Shown here: piece by piece, positions 45,892-54,632 of the stretch
Position numbering within the stretch: position 1 is the first letter of the stretch
Layout: every line of letters begins with the position of its first letter
Assembly: GCF_003023845.1 (NCBI RefSeq)
Contig: NZ_PYFT01000001.1
Location: 6,510,001-6,574,000 of the forward strand
DNA: 64,000 nucleotides
Source: Adhaeribacter arboris
GTDB lineage: Bacteria; Bacteroidota; Bacteroidia; Cytophagales; Hymenobacteraceae
Direction of reading: 5' to 3'
Program-made: the position numbers and the translations under genes
Notes under the pieces: generated by a model
What the model was told of the DNA's origin: nothing
The model's database searches: none
The model's input: only the letters and a program-made list of their open reading frames with translations

Positions 45892-46746
45892 TTAAAACTG
45901 ACGCCGGTATTCTTGCGGTGATTTGTGCTGGATTTCTTTAAAACGTCGGTTAAAGTTGGACAGGTTGCGGAAGCCGCTGGCGTAGCATATTTCGGCAATA
46001 CTGCGGTTGGTTTCAATGAGCAGCTTACAAGCATGACCAATCCGGATTTCGTTTACGAACTGCGAAAAATTACGGCGAGTCCGTTTTCTAAAGTAATAGC
46101 AGAAAGCCGGTACGCTCAGGTGCGCCAGCGAAGCTGCGTGAGCTATTGATAGGTCTTCGGTAAAAGAATTAAACACGTATTGGCAAACGCTGTTAATCCG
46201 CTCGCAGTCGAAAGTATCCGCATACTGGCTAAAGCCCGCACTGGCTATTTGTTGCTGATCCGGTGAACTCGCCAGAAAATCTAGTAAAGCTAATAGTTCA
46301 AATAACCGTTTGGCTCCATTTAGTTGCAACAGACGCTGCATGCGGCAGGCTGTCTCAGCGCGGGTGTTTTTATCAAAAGTAATTCCCTGTTGGGCTTTAT
46401 CGAGTAGCTTCCGGATGTTCGTCATTTCCGGCACCAGAAAGAAATTTTGTCCTAAGAATTGAGGATGAAACTGGATGACGATTGACTGGGAAACGAATCC
46501 CTTCCTTTGGTATTGTTTATCACTGTGCCAGTAATGAGGTAAATTAGAGCCGAGCAAGGCTAAGTCGCCGGGTTCAAAATCAGCAATAGAATCTCCTACA
46601 ATGCGTTTGCCTTGCCCGGCTATTATTAAAGTAAGCTCCAATTCCGGATGAAAATGCAAAGGCGCATCGAAAGCCGGCAATTTAAATTCGCGAATAGTAA
46701 AAGACCCTTGCTCCGTTGCGGGTATTTTCTCTAATAAAGCTTTCAT
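45892..46746 (-). CDS. AraC family transcriptional regulator (copy 2)
   Basis: A 284-residue paralogue of copy 1 with the same layout: cupin N-terminal domain (~18-105: FDAPLHFHPELELTLIIAGQ, GDSIADFEPGDLALLG) and AraC HTH domain (~180-284: LSVPAFCYYFRKRTRRNF, SIAEICYASGFRNLSNF). I use the ATG at 46744-46746 since MKALLEKIPATEQGSFTI aligns with the start of copy 1; an upstream ATG adds eight residues. It is divergent from the PhyH gene, with an inverted repeat between them, so it may regulate that gene cluster. Confidence 0.9.
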   Translation of the reverse strand: MKALLEKIPATEQGSFTIREFKLPAFDAPLHFHPELELTLIIAGQGKRIVGDSIADFEPGDLALLGSNLPHYWHSDKQYQRKGFVSQSIVIQFHPQFLGQNFFLVPEMTNIRKLLDKAQQGITFDKNTRAETACRMQRLLQLNGAKRLFELLALLDFLASSPDQQQIASAGFSQYADTFDCERINSVCQYVFNSFTEDLSIAHAASLAHLSVPAFCYYFRKRTRRNFSQFVNEIRIGHACKLLIETNRSIAEICYASGFRNLSNFNRRFKEIQHKSPQEYRRQF

Positions 46747-46780
46747 CCGTACTAATTTATATGAATTCATAAATTAATAC

Positions 46781-46803
46781 GATACTTACTTTAATAAAGT
46801 ATC
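46781..46803. promoter_or_regulatory. Candidate operator in the divergent araC-PhyH region
   Basis: Inverted repeat GATACTT (46781-46787) and AAGTATC (46797-46803), 9-bp spacer, in the 144-bp gap between the AraC copy 2 start and the PhyH start. Confidence 0.4.
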
Positions 46804-46890
46804 AGTATTTGTAAATGGAAGGGTGGAACCTGGCTAATAATTTAGATTTCTTTGTTAAGAAAATAGCTCTTACTTTTTAATCTTACTAAG

Positions 46891-47706
46891 ATGAACGAAA
46901 CACTTGCTTCTCCCCAAACCCAAACGTACCCGCTTAGCTCCTTGGATATTGATTCGTATCAGCAAAATGGTCATATTCTACTGCGCGAAGTAGCCAGCCC
47001 GGAGGAGGTGAAGAGTTACCGTGCCGCTATTGACGAGGCGGTCGCGAAATACAACACCGAGACCCGCGCTTTAGCGGAACGCGATACCTACGGGAAAGCC
47101 TTTTTGCAGATTATGAACTTGTGGGAACAAGACGAAGCGGTACGCCGGTTTGTGTTGGCTAAACGCTTTGCCCAGATTGCCGCCGATTTAATGGGCTGCG
47201 CAAACGTGCGCATTTACCACGACCAAGCTTTGTTTAAAGAACCAGGCGGCGGTTTTACGCCCTGGCACCAGGACCAGTATTATTGGCCGCTCGATACCGA
47301 TAAAACCATTACCCTTTGGATGCCGCTGGTAGATATAACCGAAGACATGGGAATTATAAAATTTGCTTCGGGTTCGCATACCGAAGGATACATTGATAAA
47401 TTAGGTATTTCGGACGCTTCCCAGAACTTTCTGGAAGAGTACATTCAAAAGAATAACTTCCCGATTAGCACCACTTCTTACATGCAAGCCGGCGATGCTA
47501 CTTTCCACTCTGGCTGGACTTTGCACGGTGCGCCGGGCAATAACTCCGGTACCATGCGCGAAGTAATGACTATTATTTACTTTGCCGATGGAGCAAAAGC
47601 CATCGAACCCGATAACAAAAACCGCCAAGCCGACCTGGAACGCTGGTTACCCGGCGTAAAACCCGGCGAATTAGCTGCTAGTCCGCTAAATCCGTTGGTG
47701 CTGTAA
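46891..47706 (+). CDS. Phytanoyl-CoA dioxygenase (PhyH) family protein
   Basis: A 271-residue Fe(II)/2-oxoglutarate oxygenase. The 2-His-1-Asp iron site is H126-x-D128 in TPWHQDQYYW and probably H212 in LHGAPGNNSG; R223 (MREVMTI) suits 2-oxoglutarate binding. Length is typical. It is divergent from an AraC regulator and followed, after a terminator, by the ThuA/dehydrogenase/azurin gene. It might hydroxylate a sugar-derived or lipid metabolite; the substrate is unknown. Confidence 0.9.
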   Translation: MNETLASPQTQTYPLSSLDIDSYQQNGHILLREVASPEEVKSYRAAIDEAVAKYNTETRALAERDTYGKAFLQIMNLWEQDEAVRRFVLAKRFAQIAADLMGCANVRIYHDQALFKEPGGGFTPWHQDQYYWPLDTDKTITLWMPLVDITEDMGIIKFASGSHTEGYIDKLGISDASQNFLEEYIQKNNFPISTTSYMQAGDATFHSGWTLHGAPGNNSGTMREVMTIIYFADGAKAIEPDNKNRQADLERWLPGVKPGELAASPLNPLVL

Positions 47707-47760
47707 AAGTAGATCTCTACCATAAGGCAAGCCAATTAAAATATTCTTTACCGGAACCGG

Positions 47761-47800
47761 AAAAAGCCAGGGCACTAAATATTTAATGCCCTGGCTTTTT
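47761..47800 (+). terminator. Intrinsic terminator after PhyH gene
   Basis: 14-bp stem AAAAAGCCAGGGCA/TGCCCTGGCTTTTT with a 12-nt loop. The remaining spacer to 48085 (about 285 bp) shows no gene. Confidence 0.9.
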
Positions 47801-48085
47801 ATGTACCTAAACTAAATTTTAAAATTAATTAAAGCTGTTGGCAAAGTAGCTTCGGGGTAACAAACAGCCAGACTTTACAACAATCTAATCATAAAACTTA
47901 AAAACATTTCCTGTATATTATACCGGATGTTTCCGAAAGCCTAAGAAACTAGTCAAGATACAGTCAATTTCGGTTAAAAAACAGGCAGTATGGCAGCTAA
48001 TAAATTAGTAAACTTGTAAAAGCGTCTTAGTTTTAGTGGCTTAATTTAGTAATATTATAAATTTTTGTAGGTAGGAAAGCAAAAT

Positions 48086-51000
48086 ATGCACATGAAACGT
48101 AGTATTAATCTAGTTCTCTTAATTGCACTGGTGGTGGGTAGTTGTATGAAAAACCCCAATACCAGCCAAAGCAGTAGTCAGGCTCTCCGGCGGGTAGAGG
48201 TTTTGTTTTTAGGGCATAAAAGCGAGCACCACAACTCCGATAAATATGCCCCCACCTTGGCTACTGCCTTGTTTAGTCGCGGCATTAATATCACCTATAC
48301 CACCAACCCCGCTGATCTGAACCCGGAAAATTTAAAAAAATACGATGGTTTAATCATTTACGCCAACCACGAAACCATTGCGCCAGAACAGGATAAAGCT
48401 TTAACGGAGTTTGTGGAGAGCGGCAAAGGATTTATTCCCATCCATTGTGCTTCGTTTTGTTTCCAAAACTCCGAGAACTACATTAAAATGGTAGGCGGCC
48501 AATTTAAAACGCATAAAACCGGCGACTTTACCGCGAAGATTACGGATGCCAAGCACCCGACTATGCAAGGCATTACGGAGTTCTCTACCTGGGACGAAAC
48601 CTACGTACACGATAAATTAAATCCCGATAATAAAATACTGATGACCCGCGACGAAGGAGGCCGACCGGAGCCCTGGACGTGGGTACGGGAGCAAGGCAAA
48701 GGCCGCGTGTTTTATACCGCCTACGGCCACGACGAGCGCACCTGGAACAACCCCGGCTTTCAGAAATTAATTGGTAACGGCGTTTTATGGGCCGTGGGCG
48801 ATAAGGTAAGTAAACAAGTAGAGAAGCTCGCTTTACCCACTTTAACTTACGTAGATGCCGCCGTACCAAACTATGAAAAACGCGATCCGGCGCCTAAATT
48901 TCAAAATCCGTTAAGCCCTTCGGAGTCGCAGAAACTCATTCAGGTACCCGTTGATTTCGATTTGCAGTTATTTGCCGCCGAGCCGGATATTATCAATCCT
49001 ATTTCCATGGCCTGGGACGAACGCGGCCGTTTGTGGGTAATTGAAACCGTAGATTATCCCAACGAAGTACGCGAAGAAGATGGCGTTGGCGACGACCGCA
49101 TTAAAATTTGTGAAGATACCAACAACGACGGCAAAGCCGATAAGTTTACCATTTTCGCGGATAAGTTAAATATTCCTACCAGCATTGTTTTTGCCAACGG
49201 CGGCATAATAATTTCGCAGGCGCCGGTATTCCTGTTCTTAAAAGATACCAATGGCGACGACAAAGCCGATGTGCGCGAAGTAATTCTGGAAGGTTGGGGA
49301 AAATCAGATACGCACGCCGGACCATCTAACTTAAAATACGGCCTGGATAACAAAATCTGGGGCACGGTAGGTTACTCGGCTTTTAAAGGCACCGGCAAAA
49401 ATCAGAATCTTGCTTTCAGCCAAGGCTTGTATCGCTTTAACCCCGATGGTAAAAATTTAGAATTTTTAGCGAAAACCAGCAACAACACCTGGGGCTTAGG
49501 CTTCAACGAAAACTTTGATGTGTTTTTATCCACGGCCAATAATACGCACAGCGCTTATTATTACATGCCCGATAAAAATTTAAAAAGAGTGCTGGTAGGC
49601 GGCAGCGGCGCGCAAGGCATTAAAAAAATTGACGGCCACTACGATATGCATACCATGACGCCTAATTTGCGCCAGGTAGATGTTCACGGCGGCTTTACCG
49701 CGGCCGCTGGTCATAACTTATACACGGCCCGTAACTTCCCGAAAGAATACTGGAACCGCATTGCATTTGTATGCGAACCAACCGGCCGGGTGGTACATAA
49801 CGCCATTATGGAGCCAAGTGGTGCCGGTTACGTAGAAAAAGACGGCTGGAACTTTATGGCTTCTTCCGATGAGTGGATGGGTCCGGTACACGCCGAAGTT
49901 GGTCCGGATGGCGCCGTTTGGGTAGCCGACTGGTACGATTTCATTATTCAGCACAACCCTACCCCAACCCCGGAGCGCGGTGGTTACCAAGCCGAAAACG
50001 GTAAAGGCAACGCGTACATTAACCCGTTACGCGACCACGACAAAGGCCGAATTTACCGTGTAGTTTACAAAAACGCCAAACCCTACGATCCGGTTAAATT
50101 AGACAAAACCAAACCCGAAACCTTAGTAGCTGCTTTAAACAACGATAATATGTTTTGGCGTACTACGGCCCAGCGCTTAATCGTAGAAGGTAAACACCAA
50201 TCCGTATTACCCGAACTGTACAAAATAGCCGCTAATCAAAGTGTAGATGAAATTGGCGTAAATGCCCCGGCGGTACACGCTCTCTGGACCATGCATGGTT
50301 TAGGCGCTTTATCGGGTTCTAACCAGGAAGCCTTACAGGTTGCAATTAAAGCCTTATCGCACCCGGCGGCCGGCGTTCGTAAAACAGCTATTCAGGTTCT
50401 GCCTAAAACTCCGGAAGTAAAGCAAGTTTTATTAAAATCCAACCTGATTAATGACCCTGCCCAGCCCACCCGCTTAACGGCTATTCTGGCTTTGGCCGAA
50501 ATGCCGGCTGCCGCCGATATTGGTCAGGCTATTTATGCAGCTAGTTTGTTACTCGAAAACGATCAGGAGCCCGCCATTGCTCAGGCGTTATTTGTAGCTA
50601 CCGCTAAACACCAGGCTGGCTTTAAAGAAGCGATGCAAAAAGACGGTAAAGCTGCTGAATCAGCTTCGGCTGGTTTAGTACCTCGTATTACTCAAAGCTT
50701 AGATAAAGATGTACGTTTACTGGAAAGATGGTCCCGGATGCCGGCCGCCGAAGCTCCGAATGTGGCCGGTAAGGAAATAACCATTAAATCAACGGTAATA
50801 AAACCAAGAAGCGGTAAACCAAGCGGCGTCATTATGACTCACGGCGACACCAATCAGGGCTACGGATTGTACATAGACGAGGATAAGGTAAATCTTTTGG
50901 TGAAACAAAACGGCAAAGCTTATTCCGTTTCGGCACCGGTTCCCCAGGAAAACCGCTTCGAAGTAGTGGCCCAGTTAGCCCAAAACGGCAAGTTGGCTTT

Positions 51001-51586
51001 GCAACTCGATGGTAAAACTATGGCGGAAGGCAAAGTTCCTGGTTTGTTTAAGCAACCGCTTACTTCCGATTTAGTAATCGGGATGGGAGGTAAAGACGAA
51101 AAGAAGTTTGGCCCTTATAAAGACGATTTTAATTTCGACGGCAATTTATCTAATACCTTCCTGGAAGTTGGTTCGATTGTAGTTACCGCCGTTCCCACTA
51201 CCGAAAAAGCGGATGTTACCATTAACCTGAAAGTGGTGAAAGACCAAATGCAGTTCGATAAAAAATCGTTCACGGTAAAAGCTGGTCAGGTAGTAGAACT
51301 GGTGCTGGAAAACCCTGACTTTATGCAACACAATTGGGTTCTGGTAATGACCGGTATGACCGATAAAGTAGGTGCCGCTGCCGATAAATTAGCGGCTGAC
51401 CCGAAAGGAGCCGAGAAGAATTACGTTCCTAAAATGACCGAAGTTATTGCTGCTACCGACTTGGTAAACCCCGAAGGCCGTACTGTCATACGGTTTAAGG
51501 TACCTGAGAAAAAAGGCGATTATCCGTATGTCTGTACCTTCCCAGGCCATTGGCGCATCATGAATGGTGTCATGAAAGTAATTTAA
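48086..51586 (+). CDS. ThuA – PVC-type dehydrogenase – azurin multidomain lipoprotein
   Basis: A 1166-residue exported protein, lipobox near residue 20 (LVVGSC). Domains: ThuA/glutamine-amidotransferase-like (~35-240: VEVLFLGHKSEHHNSD, GFIPIHCASFCF), then a PVC-type sugar dehydrogenase propeller (~290-640: DLQLFAAEPDIINPISMAWD, GLDNKIWGTVGYSAF), HEAT-like helices (~680-870), a concanavalin-like domain (~895-1030), and a C-terminal type-1 copper domain with ligands H1082, C1150, H1155 and M1159 (C-x4-H-x3-M as in azurin). No CxxCH heme motif occurs, unlike many relatives. It likely oxidises a sugar and passes electrons to copper. An alternative start is two residues on. Confidence 0.93.
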   Translation: MHMKRSINLVLLIALVVGSCMKNPNTSQSSSQALRRVEVLFLGHKSEHHNSDKYAPTLATALFSRGINITYTTNPADLNPENLKKYDGLIIYANHETIAPEQDKALTEFVESGKGFIPIHCASFCFQNSENYIKMVGGQFKTHKTGDFTAKITDAKHPTMQGITEFSTWDETYVHDKLNPDNKILMTRDEGGRPEPWTWVREQGKGRVFYTAYGHDERTWNNPGFQKLIGNGVLWAVGDKVSKQVEKLALPTLTYVDAAVPNYEKRDPAPKFQNPLSPSESQKLIQVPVDFDLQLFAAEPDIINPISMAWDERGRLWVIETVDYPNEVREEDGVGDDRIKICEDTNNDGKADKFTIFADKLNIPTSIVFANGGIIISQAPVFLFLKDTNGDDKADVREVILEGWGKSDTHAGPSNLKYGLDNKIWGTVGYSAFKGTGKNQNLAFSQGLYRFNPDGKNLEFLAKTSNNTWGLGFNENFDVFLSTANNTHSAYYYMPDKNLKRVLVGGSGAQGIKKIDGHYDMHTMTPNLRQVDVHGGFTAAAGHNLYTARNFPKEYWNRIAFVCEPTGRVVHNAIMEPSGAGYVEKDGWNFMASSDEWMGPVHAEVGPDGAVWVADWYDFIIQHNPTPTPERGGYQAENGKGNAYINPLRDHDKGRIYRVVYKNAKPYDPVKLDKTKPETLVAALNNDNMFWRTTAQRLIVEGKHQSVLPELYKIAANQSVDEIGVNAPAVHALWTMHGLGALSGSNQEALQVAIKALSHPAAGVRKTAIQVLPKTPEVKQVLLKSNLINDPAQPTRLTAILALAEMPAAADIGQAIYAASLLLENDQEPAIAQALFVATAKHQAGFKEAMQKDGKAAESASAGLVPRITQSLDKDVRLLERWSRMPAAEAPNVAGKEITIKSTVIKPRSGKPSGVIMTHGDTNQGYGLYIDEDKVNLLVKQNGKAYSVSAPVPQENRFEVVAQLAQNGKLALQLDGKTMAEGKVPGLFKQPLTSDLVIGMGGKDEKKFGPYKDDFNFDGNLSNTFLEVGSIVVTAVPTTEKADVTINLKVVKDQMQFDKKSFTVKAGQVVELVLENPDFMQHNWVLVMTGMTDKVGAAADKLAADPKGAEKNYVPKMTEVIAATDLVNPEGRTVIRFKVPEKKGDYPYVCTFPGHWRIMNGVMKVI

Positions 51587-51608
51587 TACATTTGATTCAA
51601 TCTAAAAT

Positions 51609-51638
51609 AACCCGGTAAGTTTAAAAACTTACCGGGTT
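51609..51638 (+). terminator. Intrinsic terminator
   Basis: Perfect 14-bp stem AACCCGGTAAGTTT and complement with minimal loop, 22 bp after the ThuA-protein stop; the next gene starts 26 bp later, so it may modulate rather than stop transcription. Confidence 0.82.
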
Positions 51639-51664
51639 TACCTCTCCTGCTTAAAAATTTCTGT

Positions 51665-52576
51665 ATGTCATTAAATGTAAAATTCGGTGTAAGCACTTGG
51701 CTCTGGACGTCACCTTTTGATTCAGAAACGCTGGCTTTATTTCCCAAAATTAAATCTATGGGTTACGATGTCGTGGAGATACCCGTAGAAGATACGAGCC
51801 TGATAGATGCTGCCAAGTTAAAAGCAGCACTGGAAGCAAATGGCTTGGAAGGTCTTATTTGCGGTGCTTTTGGTTCTACCCGGGATTTAACCCACGAAGA
51901 CGAACTTTACCAACGCAACAGCATCGAGTACATTACCCAATGTTTTCAGATTTCCCAAGTCATTGGTTGTTCGTTTGTATCTGGGCCCATGTATTCGGCG
52001 GTAGGTAAAGCTAGATTAGTTTCGCCGGAACAAAAGAAAATAGAATGGGAACGGGCCGTAACCAATCTGCAGAAAGTGTGCGAAATAGCCGAACAATACG
52101 GCCAGGCCATCGCCCTGGAACCCATCAACCGTTTCGAAACCGACTTAATAAATAATGCCGAAGACGTGATGCAGTTAATCCACGACATCAACCATCCTGC
52201 CGCCCAGGTTTCCCTGGATGGTTTCCACATGAACATCGAAGAACCGGATATCGAGAAAGCCATTCTTTTAACGGGCGATAAATTACGGCACGTACAGGTA
52301 TCGGAAAATTACCGCGGTACGCCAGGAACCGGTCAAACCCGCTGGGATGCTTTCTACCGCGGATTGTCTGCCATTAATTACCAGGGCACCGTGGCTATTG
52401 AAAGTTTTACCCCCAACGTAAAAGAACTGGCCGGAGCCGTCTGTATCTGGCGCCCTCTCGCCGAAAGCCAGGATGGTTTTGCTTCGGAAGGTATTCAATT
52501 TTTAAAAAAATGGGCCAGAGGGGAAGAAAAGGTTAAGCAGGAAGATGGTATTGCTAGTGCTTTGGTTGGGAGATAA
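51665..52576 (+). CDS. Sugar phosphate isomerase/epimerase (TIM barrel; tagatose/psicose epimerase-like)
   Basis: A 303-residue AP-endonuclease-2 fold epimerase. Metal ligands fit the ketose-3-epimerase pattern: Glu in ALEPINRFETD, Asp in SLDGFHMN, His in LRHVQVSE and Glu in VAIESF. The substrate helix RGTPGTGQTRWD follows the third ligand, as in such enzymes. It lies between the ThuA/azurin gene and a Gfo/Idh/MocA gene, typical of keto-sugar catabolism. Confidence 0.9.
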   Translation: MSLNVKFGVSTWLWTSPFDSETLALFPKIKSMGYDVVEIPVEDTSLIDAAKLKAALEANGLEGLICGAFGSTRDLTHEDELYQRNSIEYITQCFQISQVIGCSFVSGPMYSAVGKARLVSPEQKKIEWERAVTNLQKVCEIAEQYGQAIALEPINRFETDLINNAEDVMQLIHDINHPAAQVSLDGFHMNIEEPDIEKAILLTGDKLRHVQVSENYRGTPGTGQTRWDAFYRGLSAINYQGTVAIESFTPNVKELAGAVCIWRPLAESQDGFASEGIQFLKKWARGEEKVKQEDGIASALVGR

Positions 52577-52691
52577 AGTTTTGTTTGCATAGTAGCGGCC
52601 ATTGCTTTAGCTGGCTATAGCTGAATATTGTTCGCATAGCTAGATAAGTAGCTTTATTGCTTAGTGCAGTTGTTTCATCGCTCAGGTATTT

Positions 52692-52770
52692 GTTCTTTTT
52701 GTCTTGACACAAAAAGAACCAAAAAAGTCAAGACGCTAAAAACTCGCTGAACGCTCGAACAGTTTAGCGT
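52692..52770. repeat. Structured non-coding element with competing hairpins
   Basis: GTTCTTTTTGT (52692-52702) pairs with ACAAAAAGAAC (52709-52719). GTCTTGAC (52701-52708), overlapping that stem, can instead pair with GTCAAGAC (52727-52734). ACGCTAAA (52733-52740) pairs with TTTAGCGT (52763-52770). The first two structures exclude each other. Confidence 0.65.
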
Positions 52771-52832
52771 CATTCTTTGCACCGGGCTGAAGCTATCTGT
52801 TGCATAGCAAGCTGGAAAATTTTAAAATTTCG

Positions 52833-52892
52833 GTGTCATTCAGGAGGAACCTATTTAGCTACGTAGCCAAATAGGTTCCTCCTGAATGACAC
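52833..52892. repeat. REP-like long palindrome, member 1
   Basis: Perfect 24-bp arms (52833-52856 and 52869-52892) flank AGCTACGTAGCC, itself a palindrome, so the whole 60 bp can form one hairpin with a single A-C mismatch. The stem contains AGGAGGAACCTATT. A related copy occurs at 60950-61005. Confidence 0.88.
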
Positions 52893-53011
52893 TAATAAAT
52901 AAAGAGGCTTAATTGAGTTATAAAGTAAAAGTTTTATCTATCTACACTGATTAAATTAAGCATTCTTCTATTCTAAATGAATGAGATAAGCCGCAGCTAA
53001 GCATAAACGAC

Positions 53012-53187
53012 ATCAGTTTGGCTGTGGAGGGCCTTCTAAGCTTCCGGTGCGCAGCATTCCGAGGAACGAGGAAAGGAAGCTTAGACCAGCCCGGAAGAGC
53101 CAAACGAGGCCCGCCGGCCACGAGGCGAACTGGTTACTTATCAAACTAGATAGCACTCCAGCATGGAGACGGGAACCGGCTCCAAAG
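53012..53187 (+). repeat. Dispersed ~176-bp repeat, copy B
   Basis: Matches the reverse complement of 45538-45714. It occupies the space upstream of the Gfo/Idh/MocA gene; a reading frame across it exists but is not shared with copy A. Confidence 0.82.
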
Positions 53188-53236
53188 AACAACTTAGAAA
53201 ACCGAAAACGAACTGATTTCAAAAATTATAAAAACT

Positions 53237-54349
53237 ATGACCCAACAAAAAATCAAAGTAGCCATTGTCGGCCTTGGTTTCGGAGCCGAATTTATTCCTA
53301 TTTATCAGAAGCATCCAAACGCCATTATGTATGCTATTTGTCAGCGGAATGAGGAAAAACTGCATGAAATAGGAAACGCTTTCGGCATAGAAAAACGCTA
53401 CACCGATTACGCCGAGTTGTTAAAAGACTCGGAAGTAGATGCTGTTCACATTAACACGCCTATTCAAAGCCATGCCGAGCAATCGTTAGCCGCTTTGCGA
53501 GCGGGTAAGCACGTGGCCTGTACCGTGCCTATGGCTACAACCGTAGAGGAATGTCGCCAGATTGTAGAAGCTGTAAAAGAAACCGGTAAAACCTACATGA
53601 TGATGGAAACGGTTATCTATAGCCGCGAATTTTTGTTCGTAAAAGAGCTATACGAGAAAGGTGAGCTGGGCAAGTTGCAATTTATTCGCGCTTCGCACCA
53701 ACAGGAAATGGCCGGCTGGCCGGGTTATTGGGAAGGGCTGCCTCCCATGCATTACGCTACCCATTGCGTCGGTCCAGTGTTAGCTTTACCTAAAGCGCAA
53801 GCCGAATATGTATCGTGTTTTGGTTCTGGCCGCATCGACGAAAATTTAATTTCAAAATACGGTTCGCCATTTGCCATTGAATCTTGCCACATTAAACTAA
53901 AGGATTCTGATTTATCCGCGGAAGTAACCCGTTCTTTGTTTAATACGGCGCGGCAGTACCGCGAAAGCTTTGATGTGTACGGGTCTAAAAAATCGTTTGA
54001 ATGGACTTTAATTGAGCACGAAGACAATGTGATTCATACCGGCGAAACCCCGAAGAAAGTAAAAACACCAGACTACGCGCATTTATTACCTCAGGAAATC
54101 CAATCGTTCACCCAGCAAGGCGTTTACGACTCTGACGAGCACCAGCATTTATCTTTTATTCAGGGTTCCGGCCACGGTGGTTCGCACCCGCACCTGGTCC
54201 ACGAGTTTTTAACGGCTTTAGTTGAAGGTCGCGAGCCTTACCCAAATGCTCAGCAATCCGCTAATATTACCTGCGTAGGTATTCTGGCCCACGAATCAGC
54301 TATGAAAGGCGGCGAAATTATGCGCTTGCCGGATTTTACACTGGCTTAA
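53237..54349 (+). CDS. Gfo/Idh/MocA family protein lacking the EKP lysine
   Basis: A 370-residue NAD(P)-dependent-fold oxidoreductase. The Rossmann half is clear: VAIVGLGFGAEFIP, with AVHINTPIQSHAEQ further on. In place of the conserved EKP (catalytic Lys) stands T96-V97-P98 in GKHVACTVPMATT. The C-terminal half matches the family (HYATHCVGPVLAL, VHEFLTALVEGREPYPNA). I recall the same TVP variant in related Bacteroidota proteins, so it may be an altered or non-redox activity. It belongs to the sugar cluster with the epimerase. Confidence 0.9.
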   Translation: MTQQKIKVAIVGLGFGAEFIPIYQKHPNAIMYAICQRNEEKLHEIGNAFGIEKRYTDYAELLKDSEVDAVHINTPIQSHAEQSLAALRAGKHVACTVPMATTVEECRQIVEAVKETGKTYMMMETVIYSREFLFVKELYEKGELGKLQFIRASHQQEMAGWPGYWEGLPPMHYATHCVGPVLALPKAQAEYVSCFGSGRIDENLISKYGSPFAIESCHIKLKDSDLSAEVTRSLFNTARQYRESFDVYGSKKSFEWTLIEHEDNVIHTGETPKKVKTPDYAHLLPQEIQSFTQQGVYDSDEHQHLSFIQGSGHGGSHPHLVHEFLTALVEGREPYPNAQQSANITCVGILAHESAMKGGEIMRLPDFTLA

Positions 54350-54369
54350 CTGTTTCATAAATTTATTTT

Positions 54370-54416
54370 AATCCCGCTATCAGGTAAAATCTCAGCCTGG
54401 TAGTGGGATTTTTTTA
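54370..54416 (+). terminator. Intrinsic terminator
   Basis: Stem AATCCCGCTATCAGG (54370-54384) and CCTGGTAGTGGGATT (54396-54410) with two G-U pairs, 11-nt loop and a T-run, after the oxidoreductase gene. Confidence 0.82.
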
Positions 54417-54632
54417 AATTCTAATTATTTGAAACCTACTAGCACTATCCTATAGAATTATAGATAAAAATTTTGGCTTTTTATATTATCTTCCGAGGAC
54501 ATCATTTTAACGAGTTTAGCCTACGGAACCTTCTGCCCTTAATTTTAAGATTATTCAGATACCGTTCAAAAGAAAATACCGGTTTTGTTGCCAGAAAACG
54601 TTTAGATTCGCATAGAACCTGAAATTTTGCTC

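Noticed and set aside
53047-53352. 101-codon plus-strand frame starting in the dispersed repeat and entering the Gfo/Idh/MocA gene
   Set aside because: Composition lacks protein character; copy A of the repeat has no equivalent frame; it overlaps the true gene start in another frame.
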